A stretch of DNA of 33,351 nt from Dicyema japonicum (GCA_011109175.1 RDEW01000103.1:51890-85240), one strand, 5' to 3'. Numbered from the stretch's first letter, positions 1 to 11,480 are shown. Notes: generated by a model from the sequence alone, not told the origin. Program-made: numbers and translations.

Positions 1-23
1 ATTTTAGTATTAGTGATTATTAG
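1..23 (+). CDS. 3' end of a LAMP-like gene copy (partial)
   Basis: The window opens inside the last codons of a gene whose stop TAG is at 21-23. The first 73 bases match 29590-29662 with a single substitution. That segment is the last six codons (ending S-I-S-D-Y) and the 3' flank of the complete LAMP-like gene further right. These bases are therefore the tail of another copy of that gene in the same orientation. Similarity stops just after base 73. Only the cytoplasmic tail end is visible, so nothing can be said about whether this copy is intact. Confidence 0.7.
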
Positions 24-229
24 TTATTAATATGGTTCTTATAATTATTACACATTGACATAATTAGGCTTAGAATTTAAATATTCCAATATTTAATGAA
101 ACATTATTATACCTCAATGTCATAATCAATCAGTCACTTCACTTATTATCATATCCAACCTAAATAGATAATTATTTTTTACCAATTAATAGAAAAAAGG
201 CAAATTACAGATTATTTAAAAAAGATGCC

Positions 230-935
230 ATCCGACAGACTTGAAATCTTTGAAATTCATCAGACAACTATATAAAAGCATCAAACAAATCAAAAGACCA
301 CAAGGATAAAAGGTGGCTTCAACTGGTTAATTGACTCAATGGGAAAAGATCATCTCATCAATTCTGGAAAGCAATAAAACTAATTAAATCAGTGTTGGAA
401 GATGAAAATGGAACCGTTAACCCTCTTCCAAAATACATTTGTCATATACACCTTAACCTACCTATGAAGCATTACGCCGCCATCAGCTTCAAGACATTCT
501 TGAAACACCATAGTACTTGACCTTAAACCGAAGAAAGAACCTTAACAATAACTATTCTTAGACAAACAGGTCTCAGAGGTTATCCCCGGATTAAGGAATC
601 ACAAATCCGTTAAGATTTTTACCGAAAAATCAATATGTACACTTTTCACTTAAGACCGTCGTTTAAAAGAATATTTTCCTTGGTCTTGTAGAGATACCAG
701 TAACAAGGTCTCCTACAATTTTTGGATTAATGTTCGACAGGCTGTTGAATTTTAACTCTTATGCGAAGAATGTCCTCACTAAAGGTCTGCAGAAGTTGAA
801 CGTCCTGTGGAGTATGCTTTTGTTGCGTGGAAATTCCCGTTATCAGAAACTACACTCCACAGACTCAATTCAATATACCGAAAAACAATTTATATGCTGG
901 GCCCTCATACATGATCAATGGTTAATCCCCAACTC
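230..935 (+). mobile_element. Decayed LINE fragment (RT C-terminal part)
   Basis: This is a plus-strand LINE remnant in several frames with stops. Around 290-400 a stretch reads like the EN-RT linker (basic, with F-W-K-A-I-K). At 730-815 the frame reads M-F-D-R-L-L-N-F-N-S-Y followed by A-K-N-V-L-T-K, which resembles the conserved block after the RT catalytic core (LG..FD..L.F..H). After a frameshift, 808-910 reads V-E-Y-A-F-V-A-W and then H-R-L-N-S-I-Y-R-K, the usual LEYA..VW block near the RT C-terminus. The catalytic core is missing or unrecognisable, so this is a fossil. Exact ends and family are not resolvable. Confidence 0.5.
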
Positions 936-1029
936 ACATAGTAACTACGAACTTCCAATGGTTAATTTCCTACTCACATAGTAAGGAGAAACAGTATTGT
1001 TTTGAGTATGTTTATTAATTTTCCTTTTT

Positions 1030-1200
1030 TATTATGTCCAAAGCTCTTGCGAAGTCAATTCCGAGGATATGTATATTATTCTTGTATATTTGTGTTATAT
1101 TTTCATCAATGAGCCCATAAAATGTCTGAAATGGATCGACCCCTCATGAATCCGCTTTGATTAGCAGATAAGTATTATTCCGCTACCGTAATTATTCTTT
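1030..1200 (-). mobile_element. Decayed LINE B reverse transcriptase fragment
   Basis: Read on the minus strand, the segment contains S-G-F-M-R-G-R-S-I-S-D-I-L-W and then, after a short broken stretch, I-L-G-I-D-F-A-R-A-L-D. These correspond to the fingers block (SGF.EGRS..D.LW) and the palm motif A (ILGIDISKAFD) of the LINE B copy at 1800-5100. The second motif-A residues are changed and stops interrupt the frame, so it is dead. It probably belongs to a separate, more diverged insertion. Confidence 0.6.
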
Positions 1201-1799
1201 TAATCACAAAATAGTCCCAGAAACAGAAATAAGTATTCCTCATAGTCTTCAGCCAATTACTTAAATTTTCTGAAGGCATGCAAAAGTCACTCCGTAATGC
1301 TGTAGATCTTGGCAAAGATGATTTCTTTGCATTTAAGAATTGATTCCTCTCACATTAAAAGTCAATATTTTTTCCATTGTGTTTTGAGACATTACCAGCT
1401 CGTTTTAGTAGAGGGACGACACCACTTCAACTAAAATATATTTATTTGTTGACGTTAATATGGGTAACCAGTAAATTCATCGACGGTAAATTAAGGGACC
1501 ACGTGGGCTGGATCCTAGATAGAAGAGGTTGAAATTTTTCATTTTTTTATAATATAGTTAAAATGTGATTTGGCGATTAATCCGACAATAGAAGTCACGT
1601 GCCCGTGACTGAAGGACGTGTGATGAAAATGAAAAAGAGGGGACCTACTTCATTTCTCTTCAGAATCAGAAATCTGTAATGGATTATTGGAGGATTAATT
1701 TAGTCGTCACAAGAAGACGCTCTTCTTTGAGTTCCCTATTATTATTATAAAGCACAACAACTTGCCATTGGAGATGACAAAACCAGTGCAGTACCAAAC
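1201..1799. other. No recognisable gene
   Basis: I see no reading frame or known family here. A short perfect inverted repeat with 7-base arms and a 4-base loop (AGTCACG...CGTGACT) lies near 1591-1608. It is too short to interpret. Confidence 0.5.
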
Positions 1800-1851
1800 A
1801 TTAATTTTTTAGTTAATTTTCTCCACTTTCCACGATCCTGAGCCAAATCCC

Positions 1852-2047
1852 TCAAGTGGTCCAGGTCATCTCCCGTAGTTAGAGATAATCCTATTCTCTT
1901 CAGGTCTTCATTCAGTGTCGTGGCCAGTGATGCTCTCGGACGTCCTCGGTCAAGTGGTCCAGGTCATCTCCCGTAGTTAGAGATAATCCTATTCTCTTCA
2001 GGTCTTCATTCAGTGTCGTGGCCAGTGATGCTCTCGGACGTCCTCGG
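1852..2047. repeat. 98-bp perfect tandem duplication in LINE B
   Basis: Bases 1852-1949 are repeated without a mismatch as 1950-2047. The unit lies in the C-terminal coding part of the minus-strand LINE B copy. Its length is not a multiple of three, so it throws the last ~40 codons out of frame. Confidence 0.9.
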
Positions 2048-3390
2048 AACTTCACCTCCTCAGTTTGAAAGTATTCCTCCATGGCAACATTAGCTGGGGT
2101 TTCGATATTTCCCCGTAGGATGTGTCCAAATAGGCTCCAACGAAATTCCATGATGTCTAGTGAAATCGGTTTAGAAGACGTAATAGAGTATAGTTCTTGA
2201 CTTCTTGTTCTCATACGGTCCCAGCACGAATGAATCTTTCGTAGTTGTCCCCGATGGAAGGAGTTTAGTTTTTCAATGTCATTTAGGGTTAATGACCAAG
2301 AACTTGCATTATATAGGAGTATTGGTTTGACTAACGAATTGTATAGTCGAGTTCTGATCTCTCGATTCAAGCCCTTCTTTCTTAGAAACCAATTTCTTCT
2401 CAAGTTGTATAAGGCCGTATTTGCTTTAATCTTCCGTGCAATGATGTCTTCTTTATCTCCAAGCAGGGATCCCAGCTTTTTAACCTTTCGCTAATGCTCT
2501 TCCAGAATAGATTCCTTCCTCATCAATGTTGTCAGCTCTGTCTTGTCTTTGTTGATATTTAGTGACCATTTTTCGAATACTCTTGGTGCCGTCTCGAGTA
2601 ATCCCAATAGGGCCTCCCCATTTTGCGAGACGAAGTCCACATCATCTGCATAAGCTTGGATGCTAGTTCCCTCCACAATAAAAGGCTTGAGATCCCGTAG
2701 CGCAGACTCAAGATATGCAACAAAGAGGAGAGGAGACAATGGATCTCCTTGTGGAGTCCCAGTATTTGTCGAAAATGGCATGGCTTGAGTATTTCCAATT
2801 TTAACAGTTAGTTGTGTTTTTGCCAGTAGTGCCCTAATCATCGAAACTGACGAGGCGTCGAATAGACCCGTGATAGATTCCAATAGTTTACAACGGTTAA
2901 CTGAATCAAACGCTTTCGATATGTCAATCCCAAGGATCCCGAAAGACGTTCTAAATCTTTGAATGGTTGAACATCTCCATTTTAGGCTCCATAAGACGTC
3001 TGCCGTTGATCTCCCCTCGCGGAATCCACTATGGTATAGTGAAAGATAGGCTACCAAATTCTCTCTTACACGTTCGAGAGTGATAATAACCAGGATCTTC
3101 CTGATAACATTCATTAGGATGATCGGTCTCAAGTTTGTTACTTTTCCTTTCGGCTTATTTGGTTTGGGAACCGGAATCAAATAACCCTCTCCAATGGGTA
3201 ACAACACACGTTCTTCAAACATTTTGTTCATGATCAACGCAATGATTTCGTAGAGGTAGTCACCGCCGTGTTTGAATAGTTCAGGACGTAGTCCATCCGG
3301 GCCCGCACTTTTATCAGGTTTCAGCCTTTCACATGCTAATTTCACCTCATAAGGTGCAATTTTCATTCTCAGTTCACCGGATCCACCACA

Positions 3391-3734
3391 TTCTGAGTCG
3401 TATTTAGCCCCGACCTGAAGTGATCAGTAACCAACTCGGCAATCTCAGATGGGTTCATTATTCGTCTTCCATTTTGGTCGTATAATATAGGGGTACTCTT
3501 CTTATTGTGACATTTAAGTAGCCTAACGGCTTCGTAGTATCCCCAGTTACCCTTTAGCCCTTTTCTGAGTCGTATTTAGCCCCGACCTGAAGTGATCAGT
3601 AACCAACTCGGCAATCTCAGATGGGTTCATTATTCGTCTTCCATTTTGGTCGTATAATATAGGGGTACTCTTCTTATTGTGACATTTAAGTAGCCTAACG
3701 GCTTCGTAGTATCCCCAGTTACCCTTTAGCCCTT
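3391..3734. repeat. 172-bp perfect tandem duplication in LINE B
   Basis: Bases 3391-3562 recur identically as 3563-3734, in the linker between endonuclease and reverse transcriptase of the minus-strand LINE B copy. The length (172) is not a multiple of three and breaks the frame. Confidence 0.9.
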
Positions 3735-4214
3735 CCAGGTGCTCTAATTTGTTTAAGGCATCACATCTAGTAGCAGTCCTCACAGCTTTCTTATTGACTT
3801 ATGTATTCTTGCTTTTTCTTTCCTGAGTTCATCTATTGTAAATTTATTCATAGTTTTCTTTTCCTGTATTTGCAGTCGAATTTGCCTCTGCAGTTTGATT
3901 AGATTAGAGATATCTTGACTTGCACTATTCACATTTATCCAGCTTGGAATCTCCATATACATTTCCTCATATGTTTTATGCATCGCCATTGACACGTTTT
4001 TCCATACGTTTAAACATGATTGGTTTGTGTTAATATTTTCCAATTTGTTGGTTATTCGTTTTCTGTATATCTCCTTAATTTGTGGATCTGAGAAATTAAT
4101 AGTCTTATTGTAGGCGTATTTTTTTGGGTGGGTAGTATATTTGGAGTGTTTGTAATAGCTTACTCGAAATTTCGCAATGACCATCTTATGGTCAGTGTCA
4201 ATGGACGAACCTCC

Positions 4215-4416
4215 GTAAGATCTCGCATTTGTCAATAATCTCTTATCTTTGCATCGACATATTATATAATCGATCTGGTTAAAAATATTGATTATTTCTC
4301 CGTTCTTTTTCTTGGGTAAGATCTCGCATTTGTCAATAATCTCTTATCTTTGCATCGACATATTATATAATCGATCTGGTTAAAAATATTGATTATTTCT
4401 CCGTTCTTTTTCTTGG
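4215..4416. repeat. 101-bp perfect tandem duplication in LINE B
   Basis: Bases 4215-4315 recur identically as 4316-4416, at the end of the endonuclease domain of the minus-strand LINE B copy. Without one copy, the endonuclease frame from 5077 continues directly into the frame that ends near 3780. Confidence 0.9.
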
Positions 4417-5282
4417 TTGTCCCACACCAAGTCGTCATATGTCTTGCAGCGTGAGCAAATGCTGTATTACATAAGAACAAATCGTTTGACCGACAGAAGT
4501 TTCCTAACAGCGTTCCAGGAAGGTTTCTTTTCCCCCTGCTGAATCTCCCCAAGAACGTTTCGTCGGTATCTGTTCTCCTCCCCACCTTGGCGTTCATATC
4601 ACCAGCTATAAATAAAAGTGCGGAGTCGGCCAATTCTAAATATAAATCTGATAAATCTGAGTAGAAGTCATCAAATAGAGCCGGATCTTTGTTAATCCAA
4701 CCACTGTGAGGTGCGTATACATTGATAATGGAGACAATGTCAGTGCTTGCTTTGGCATTCATAAACTTCATTTGTAGAACTCCGATGCGGTCATTAACTG
4801 CCCATACTCTGTAGATATGGGGGAGAAATTCCATTTTGATGACAAAACCCAGTCTATAGTGCCTGTTGACAGTCGGGAGATAGATCAATTTGAATTTACC
4901 ACATGTTTCTTCGTGGTTATCTTGGATTTTGGTTTCCTGTAGGCAACCGATTGCGACATCGTAATTATGTAGGTCTTGACAGAGGGAGGTCCTTTTCCAA
5001 GAAGAGGTTAGGCCTCGGACGTTGAATGAGAGCAGCGAGAATTTCTCCAAAAGATAAGGTTCGTACTTTTCAGACATGTTAATACTTTATTAGAGCCAAA
5101 CCACCAGCTCAACCAAGTTCCCTCTTGGGTAAAATTATAATAAAATAAATAACTCTTAGTCATTATCCAAATTCACCTATTAACAAACCAAAAAGTTGTA
5201 TATACGACGTTAGAAGATGACTATAAAATTGGCAATTATATTATTGAATCACCGTTTTAATTAGCTACATCAAGTAGTCTTC

Positions 5283-5640
5283 TTACTTCTCCCAAATTCC
5301 TTTTAGTTCTTCTGGATTTCTCATAAGGTGGCCACTGTGTGGGGAATATATATTTATGATCATAGTAAGTCTACTCAAATCTTCATTAGGATCCATTTTT
5401 AATTGGAATACACAGATCCTGTCGTTAACTTTCCAGTGTCTGTACAACATCATAGACCATGGTGTTTCTAATCCGAAGGAAACAACATTAATACAAGTTT
5501 GTAAGCTCCTCATAAAATCCGTCTGCAATATTAGTTTTTTGCAAGCAGCATACACGCCATATTTTTAATGTCCGAACACTAAGTTTCTTTGTCAAATCTT
5601 TGAGTCCTCTGTTGTTGAAGGTAAAAAAGGTTAGTTCATT
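5283..5640 (-). mobile_element. LINE B endonuclease fragment
   Basis: The minus strand reads an endonuclease segment with V-N-D-R-I-C-V-F-Q-L-K and I-N-I-Y-S-P-H-S-G-H. These align with V-N-D-R-I-G-V-L-Q-M-K and I-N-V-Y-A-P-H-S-G-W in the neighbouring LINE B copy. It is a second, diverged 5'-part fragment lying head-to-tail upstream of that copy. About 200 bases between them (5100-5283) hold nothing I recognise. Confidence 0.65.
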
Positions 5641-5899
5641 ATGAAGTATTAAACGCTTACTATACATTTGAGTAGTTTAGTCACGTCACCACTTCAGCAT
5701 AAAAATATGGAAATAATACTTCAAATATTATTCTTTATTGGATGATGAAAACATCCCAAGAATAATCGTATTTGATAGTTTTGATAATTGATGCAATTTC
5801 TATTTCAAATTGTTGGAATCAATTTGGAAAAAAATGTTCCGCATATCTCAAACATTTTTTACGAGTGTTGACTAAATTTGCTGGAAAATGTAAGACCAA
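5641..5899. other. No recognisable gene
   Basis: AT-rich sequence with no supported coding frame or repeat. Confidence 0.5.
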
Positions 5900-6640
5900 A
5901 CTAAAAGCAGGATGTAAGATAACAGATTACCTTCCTAAAATTAGTTGAGATTAGATAATTTATAAGCAAGACATTGTCATTTTCCATTATCAGCTTGGGC
6001 TCAAAGTATTCATTAAGATTCGCGGATTGTGTTTGGTCTTGGCACGATGATACTGCTTCCTTCATTCCCTTTTGGCTTGAGTTTTCTGGGAATCGTCTAA
6101 TCATTCCATATTTGTTCTCTATACGCATACTATCCAAGGTTTTCTGATGACGGTTGATTGAATATATTCTTGAATTGGCCTTAACTTTCAGGGAATTGTA
6201 ATGATGTTTGTGGAATTTGCTCACAAAATCATTCCATGTTAGTACGATTGAACAATATTAACTTTAGTATTGTGGATATATGCCAATTCACTGTCAAGTC
6301 ATATTTGTGTAGTTTTTCAACCTCGACTTGTTTCAACGCCTGTTGTGAGGTGATTCCCACTTGGATAAGCATAATTAAATTCCTCCTTTCGTCTACTACA
6401 AAGATAACTGCTTTGTTGTTCTGTACTTTCGTATCTGTACTTACCTCGACTTGTTTCAACGCCTGTTGTGAAGTGATTCCCACTTGGATAAGCATAATTA
6501 AATTCCTCCTTTGGTCTACTACAAAGATAACTGCTTTGTTGTTCTGTACTTTCGTATCTGTACTTATTTCTGTATCCATTCGAAACTCTACTGATTTATT
6601 CACAACTACTGATTCCACAAAATGTGTTTTCACTGCCTCC
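5900..6640 (-). mobile_element. LINE C C-terminal domain remnant
   Basis: The minus-strand frame from 6633 reads K-A-V-I-F-V-V-D, then L-I-M-L-I-Q-V-G-I-T, then V-E-V-E-K-L-H-K-Y-D-L. After a stop and frameshift it continues with F-V-S-K-F-H-K-H-H. This order matches the region after the RT in a widespread animal LINE type, where a putative endonuclease-like module (PDI.V.D...TL.EV.., EKL.KY..L) precedes a W-D-G-I-V-T..H block. I recall this from general familiarity with such elements rather than an alignment. Two degenerate 123-bp direct repeats lie within it. RT parts of probably the same family occur at 15935-16540 and 29840-30240. It is truncated and interrupted. Confidence 0.5.
6321..6566. 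repeat. 123-bp in-frame tandem duplication, slightly diverged
   Basis: 6321-6443 and 6444-6566 are direct copies with two visible differences (for example CCTTTCGTC versus CCTTTGGTC). The unit is 41 codons, so the minus-strand frame stays open through both copies. Because the copies differ, this one is unlikely to be an assembly artefact. Confidence 0.85.
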
Positions 6641-7421
6641 CAGGAGAGAGCTAAGTTTTTTGTGTGTCTTAAAAATTTATTTTAGCTTCAGATCTGCTAA
6701 TTGTAACAATTTATTTGTTTTGGTTCACAAATTACCGTTTTTGTGATCCACAGAGATCGAAGAAATGTTTCAAGAAAGTTTCGTTTCAGATGTAAGTTCT
6801 ACATGTCCTCATAAGTTATTTCTGTAATTTTGTTTTTGTCATATAATTTTTTAAAGTGTCGTGTCTAAGTATACACATTTGTTTAGAATTCCTCGTTTTC
6901 TACTATTATTATAAGTAGTTTATTGGATATTGGTAAAATTTACTCAATGTTTCCACAAGTTTTCACCAGCAAAAAGTCAAGTAAATACCAAGGATTCTCG
7001 TATTTGAATCTTTGACAAATTGGACTGGGCCATCTGTGATAATAGTGCATCTGGTGTAGAACCTACGCCTCCATTGGCACACATTTGCATGTTCTTGCAA
7101 CATAGTGAGCCTCTGAAAGAAGGATTCAAACCTTAGCGTAATCTGAAAATAATCCCACAGAAGGTATTTAATAACCAATTAACTCACCAATACCACAATT
7201 GAGATTATCTTACTTAGGACTAATGCTTATTAATTTTTACTAAATTTAGTGATATTTAATACTAAGCCCATCACAAAACAGAACACCAACGTGACCCACT
7301 CTTAACACTGACAACCCAAGTGACTTTATTAATCTAAAACTAAATCAATAATAAAATGAGTAATAATAATAAAATAAAAAATAGTTGATAAGATTATAAT
7401 AAATTATTAATTAACTGAGCG
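6641..7421. other. Upstream region of ubiquilin, with a weak minus-strand coding trace
   Basis: This is mostly AT-rich and gene-free. Between about 7110 and 6980 the minus strand can be read as a 3'-terminal exon, R-G-S-L-C-C-K-N-M-Q-M-C-A-N-G-G-V, then S-T-P-D-A-L-L-S-Q-M-A-Q and L-V-F-T-stop. It is preceded by a plausible 19-nt intron (7111-7129). No homology is evident and the rest of such a gene is not visible, so I do not call it a gene. The ubiquilin promoter must lie in the last few hundred bases. I see no clear TATA element. Confidence 0.35.
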
Positions 7422-9090
7422 ATGGACAGTTTTTGTGTGACTGAATTTACATTGAATATTAAATGTGGGAATTCCAGCATCTCACAAATTCAAATAGATT
7501 CCTCCAAATCTGTCAAAGACGTATATTTACTAGTAATCACAGCTTCGGGAACTTACAGCTGAAAAATACAATTCTTCTAGCGTCCTCACTGTCATAATCC
7601 ACAAAGGCCGCATTCTCACCGACGATAACAAGACTATAGCTGACTCTGGGATCAACAACAAAGACAGCATTTTCGTTTGGATTAAATCACAGAATAAAAA
7701 TACTACCAATGTTCATTATATTCCTAAATGCAGCCGTCTGTTACTCCTACTCAACCGGTTTCCTCGCAAACTGTGGAAAATAGTCCTTTCAACATTGGAC
7801 AGATCGGTGGACTGCAGGGACTCCAGAATATGGGATTGGGGTCACAGAACTTGTCAGAGGTTCAACAGAGGATGACAAGAGAGGTTGAAATTATTTTTTA
7901 CTCAGATAATGAACAACCCCGAGTCGCTAAAGAATTTGATGGACAGTCCTCTTGTACGGAACATGATGAGGAATCCCGAGTCTTTCCAGTCTGTTTTACA
8001 GTCAAATCCTCAATTCCGGGAAATTATGGATGTTTTTGTTTACTTAACCATTAGGCAAATCCAGAAATGGCCCACATTTTCAATAATCCTGAACTGATAA
8101 GGGAGAGTATGGAATATTTGAATAACCCCAATATGCTGTTGGAGATGATGAGGAACCATGACAGATCTATGGCTAATATTGAAGTTAGGGATCTGTTTAT
8201 TTAGAATCTTCCTGGGGGAATGAGTGCTTTACAGAGAATGTACAGGGACGTGGAGGAACCTATGAGACAGGCTGTAGCCGAAATCGGGAATAGAGAGTCT
8301 TCCAATGATGTCCCGCCACCAGCAGATACACCAGGACAGTCTATAAATGACCCTATACCTAACATATGGTCGTCAGGGACATCTCAACCAGCAAGAAGCA
8401 ATCCTCCTCAATCATCAGGTTTATTATTAATGTTATAGAAGGTGATGCCGGTCTGGGGAGTTATGTTAATCAAATAATGGCTAACCCTGAATTTATGAGG
8501 AATATGGTACAATCACCAGTAATGTCATCAATGTTGGAGTCTATTAGCACCAATCCTGAAGCAATAAGAATGATGGTGGACACTATGCCAGCAGCTGCTA
8601 ATAATCTTCAACTGAGAGAACAACTTATTGCCAATATGCCTATAATGATTAGACAAATGAGGAATAATAATGTTCAGCAGTTGATTGGAAATCCTAAGGC
8701 CATGGCTGCCCTTCTTAAGATACAACAGGGAATGGAGGAGTTACATGCTGAGGCATCTGAGTTTTTACAATCGTACTCTTTTCCGTTATTTTAGTCTCTC
8801 AGGTGTCATACCACCTCAGTCTTCTACTCAGTCCTCTCAACCTGATAGTTCTTCCATATTTAATCTGCTTAATAGACAGGCTGATGAAAATAGGGTAATT
8901 TGTGTTGTTATATTGAATTTACCTCCGAGAGAGAGATATGCCTCACAACTACAACAATTAGCTTCTATGGGATTTGTTGACACTGAATTAAATTTAACAG
9001 GTTTTATTTTTTTGTTATGTTTTAGTTTTGGAGAGAGTTGCTGGGGATTTGAATAGGGCAATTGATATTTTACTTGGACAAATTAGATAA
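7422..9090 (+). CDS. UBQLN: Ubiquilin (UBL-UBA proteasome shuttle)
   Basis: Ubiquilins carry ubiquitylated or misfolded clients to the proteasome. The UBL domain binds the proteasome, STI1 repeats bind clients and the C-terminal UBA binds ubiquitin, all in the cytosol. Joining nine exons gives a stop-free 496-aa protein. Residues 1-80 are a ubiquitin-like fold, with I-I-H-K-G-R-I-L matching ubiquitin's I-F-A-G-K-Q-L. Methionine- and asparagine-rich STI1 repeats follow, including M-N-N-P-E-S-L, N-N-P-N-M-L-L-E-M-M-R-N and G-G-M-S-A-L-Q-R-M-Y. The last ~45 residues are a UBA with the M-G-F loop. Introns: 7521-7542, 7711-7733, 7884-7905, 8032-8054, 8184-8204, 8419-8438, 8773-8794, 9001-9025 (20-25 nt). 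Exon lengths sum to 1491 nt. Human paralogues are longer (about 590-650 aa), and the shortening is in the linkers. A hydrophobic stretch just before the UBA (8896-8934) is odd. No paralogue assignment is possible. Confidence 0.96.
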
Positions 9091-9119
9091 TTAGCTCTGG
9101 TTATTATTTTTGGCTTATT

Positions 9120-9148
9120 AATAAATTCTATTTTATTAATTTAATAAA
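9120..9148 (+). terminator. Candidate poly(A) signals of ubiquilin
   Basis: Two AATAAA hexamers lie 30 and 53 bases after the ubiquilin stop codon (9120-9125 and 9143-9148). They are well placed for 3'-end formation, but in AT-rich sequence such hexamers also occur by chance. Confidence 0.5.
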
Positions 9149-9234
9149 TATTGACAATAATTTACGTAATATTACATTTATTGGAATAATTAGAGTACAT
9201 AAATTAATAGTAGGTTAACAACATTTTGTTTTGG

Positions 9235-11480
9235 TGGAGCTGGTGACGTGGCACTATTGCACACATGTCTTTTTCGTGCTTTTCTTCGGTGTAAAAGGAT
9301 TAAAGTCGGATACTAAAAGAAGAATTTTATGCGTGCATTTTGGATCGTACAAAACCGCGGCGTGCTTACAGGAAACGAAAGTAAAAGCGGACTAGATGAG
9401 ATCAACAAATATTTCCGCCTGATTCTGCACCCTTCGAATTGCCCACACTACGGCATGGGATTTGCAATACAAAAAAAACTGAACAATCGAATCCACAAGA
9501 CGTGGAGGGTGAGTGATAGAATATGTGATTTACAATTAAATCCATGTCGCAAGTATATGCATCTTTGGAAACATCGTTCATGATATACATTGCCGTTGAT
9601 TGGGATGCAAAGGCAGAACGTGGGAGTAGTACGAAGAATTCATGGGAAATCATGGAAGAGGGATCGGGAACCATTCAGGAGAATCGCTTATTCAATTTTG
9701 CAATACATTCAAACTATTTCTATGCAATACTGCTTTCAGGCACTCAGCAAGACATTAGACTACATGGAGCTGCTACCGAAAGGACAAATCTGGGACTATC
9801 AAGCCTATATATAACCAAATAGATTACATTATCTGCAAATAAGCCTACAAGGCACTACTAACAGACTCTCGGAGCTACAGTGGGACACTAGTAGATAGTG
9901 ATCACAGATTGGTTGCGGCACGTTTCCTTTTCAAACGATATTTTGGGGTTTCCGAAGCGGCTGGCATGAGGATATCTGAAGGGAGGTTCACGATGAAACA
10001 ACTCTGCATGGTGGGACCGACTCGGGAAAGCTATCAAAATACATTGAGAGCCATATCCAGCCATCGTCAGCTGACCTTCAATCAAAACCACGGAGAAAAC
10101 ATCAAACAATTCGATGGTGAAGCACGAGAACTAAATATTCCGACGACGATTCTGGAAACAAAAAAAGCCCTGGACAAACTGAACAACAATAGAGCTGCTG
10201 ATCCTGACAACATAAATGAAGAACTTCTCAAATATGCAGCGATCGAGATCTCTGATCAATTAACTGAGATATACAACAAAGCATTCAAATTCAACTCACT
10301 GTTGGATGTGGGTAATGGCACACTAATTGCACTACAAAAACGAATTTAAGACCCATCGTACTATTGACGACTCTACGCAAGACACTATCAGTGCTGAATA
10401 GAATTGGACCTGACATTGAGAACTTTCTCCTCAGTCAAAGTGGATTCAGCTCAGCAAGATCTACAGCTGATGTGGTATAGAGACATCGATGGTTTTGTGC
10501 AACACATCAAAAATACAAGGGGGCTACTGTCATCCTGGACATGTCCAAAGCTTTTGACTCTATACACAGAGGGAGACTTTTGGATATCTTGGAGAATTTG
10601 GTTTACGAGGACAGTGTCAGAATGATCCGTCTATTACTTGGAACAACGCAGCTATGTGTACGTTTTGGAAATTTGGAGTCTGTCCCATTCGAGACAACGT
10701 TCGGGTTACCGCAGGAAGATTCCTTGTCACCGGTACTTTTTGTGACATATCTGGAGGCGGCACTCAGAGACTTTAGACTATTAATTGGCGATCTACCTCA
10801 AACTGAAGTGATTTATACAGATGATATCGACTATATATTAAAACATTAAACTATATACGGACAAGGATGCCAGATGTCCTAGAAAAATGGTTCATCAAAA
10901 TCAATACGGAAAAGACGGAGACAACTACCATACGCCGTGAATTAACCCGAACTGATGAAAAATGGAGATACTGTAAAAAATTGGGGTCGTTGCTCGGAGA
11001 CTCTGAGGATATCACTAACAGGAAAATATTGGCCATTAGAAAAATGGGAGTAGTCTGGAATCATGGTAAACAAATTAGCACACAATTACGTGTAAGACTA
11101 TACAATGCCTTCGTGAAACCGGTCCTAATGTACAACGCTGCAACCTGGAAAGTCTACAAGCGGTAATGGACAAATTAGATGCCTTCCATCGTAAACAACT
11201 CCGACTGTTGCTTGGCATCAACTGGCCAAAAAAATTACAAACAAGAATCTATACAAAATATGTAATGCAAGACTATTGAGTCTGGATATCCTTGAATCAA
11301 GATGGCGTCTATTTGGTCACATCTTTCGGATGAGCCAGATGACGCCTGCTAAAATAGCAATGGAGAACTATTTATGCCCAGAAGTGAACACCTCGTTCCG
11401 TGGAAGACCTCGCATAACTTTGCCAGAGGTTCTACACAAGGACCTGACCAATGTAAGACAAAAGCTGAAAACAATAATAA
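9235..11480 (+). mobile_element. LINE B retrotransposon copy, plus strand
   Basis: The same family as the element at 1800-5100, in the opposite orientation and more decayed. The endonuclease starts near 9290 (A-C-L-Q-E-T-K at about 9355-9380, G-M-G-F-A-I-Q-K-K, V-S-D-R-I-C). The T-D-H block reads S-D-H-R-L-V-A near 9900. The RT shows motif A L-D-M-S-K-A-F-D-S near 10545, motif B L-P-Q-E-D-S-L-S-P-V-L-F-V (expected G replaced by E) and motif C I-Y-T-D-D-I-D-Y near 10820. The C-terminal part has L-Y-N-A-F-V-K-P-V-L-M-Y-N and F-R-G-R-P-R. Many frameshifts show it is inactive. It begins about 150 bp downstream of ubiquilin. No target-site duplication was recognised. Confidence 0.85.

Larger units (their letters stand above)
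1800..5100 (-). mobile_element. LINE B retrotransposon copy: endonuclease + reverse transcriptase
   Basis: This is the longest non-LTR retrotransposon in the window. From 5077 downward is an APE-type endonuclease with L-S-F-N-V-R-G, C-L-Q-E-T-K, a G-D-M-N-A-K metal-site block and, near 4190, T-D-H-K-M-V. The RT follows: G-P-D-G-L-R-P-E-L-F-K, motif A D-I-S-K-A-F-D-S, motif B G-T-P-Q-G-D-P-L-S-P-L-L-F, and motif C A-Y-A-D-D-V-D-F near 2650. A C-terminal region ends with F-R-G-R-P-R. The RT residues look intact. The frame is broken by three perfect direct duplications (98, 172 and 101 bp) and by other stops. With the duplications discounted, the EN frame runs on into the T-D-H block and the C-terminus runs on beyond 1850. 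Related copies lie at 9235-11480 and 24830-26430. The LINE clade is not assigned. Confidence 0.85.

Noticed and set aside
6236-6685. Plus-strand 149-codon frame with an internal repeat
   Set aside because: It is the complement of the LINE C C-terminal domain; its repetition only reflects the 123-bp DNA duplication.
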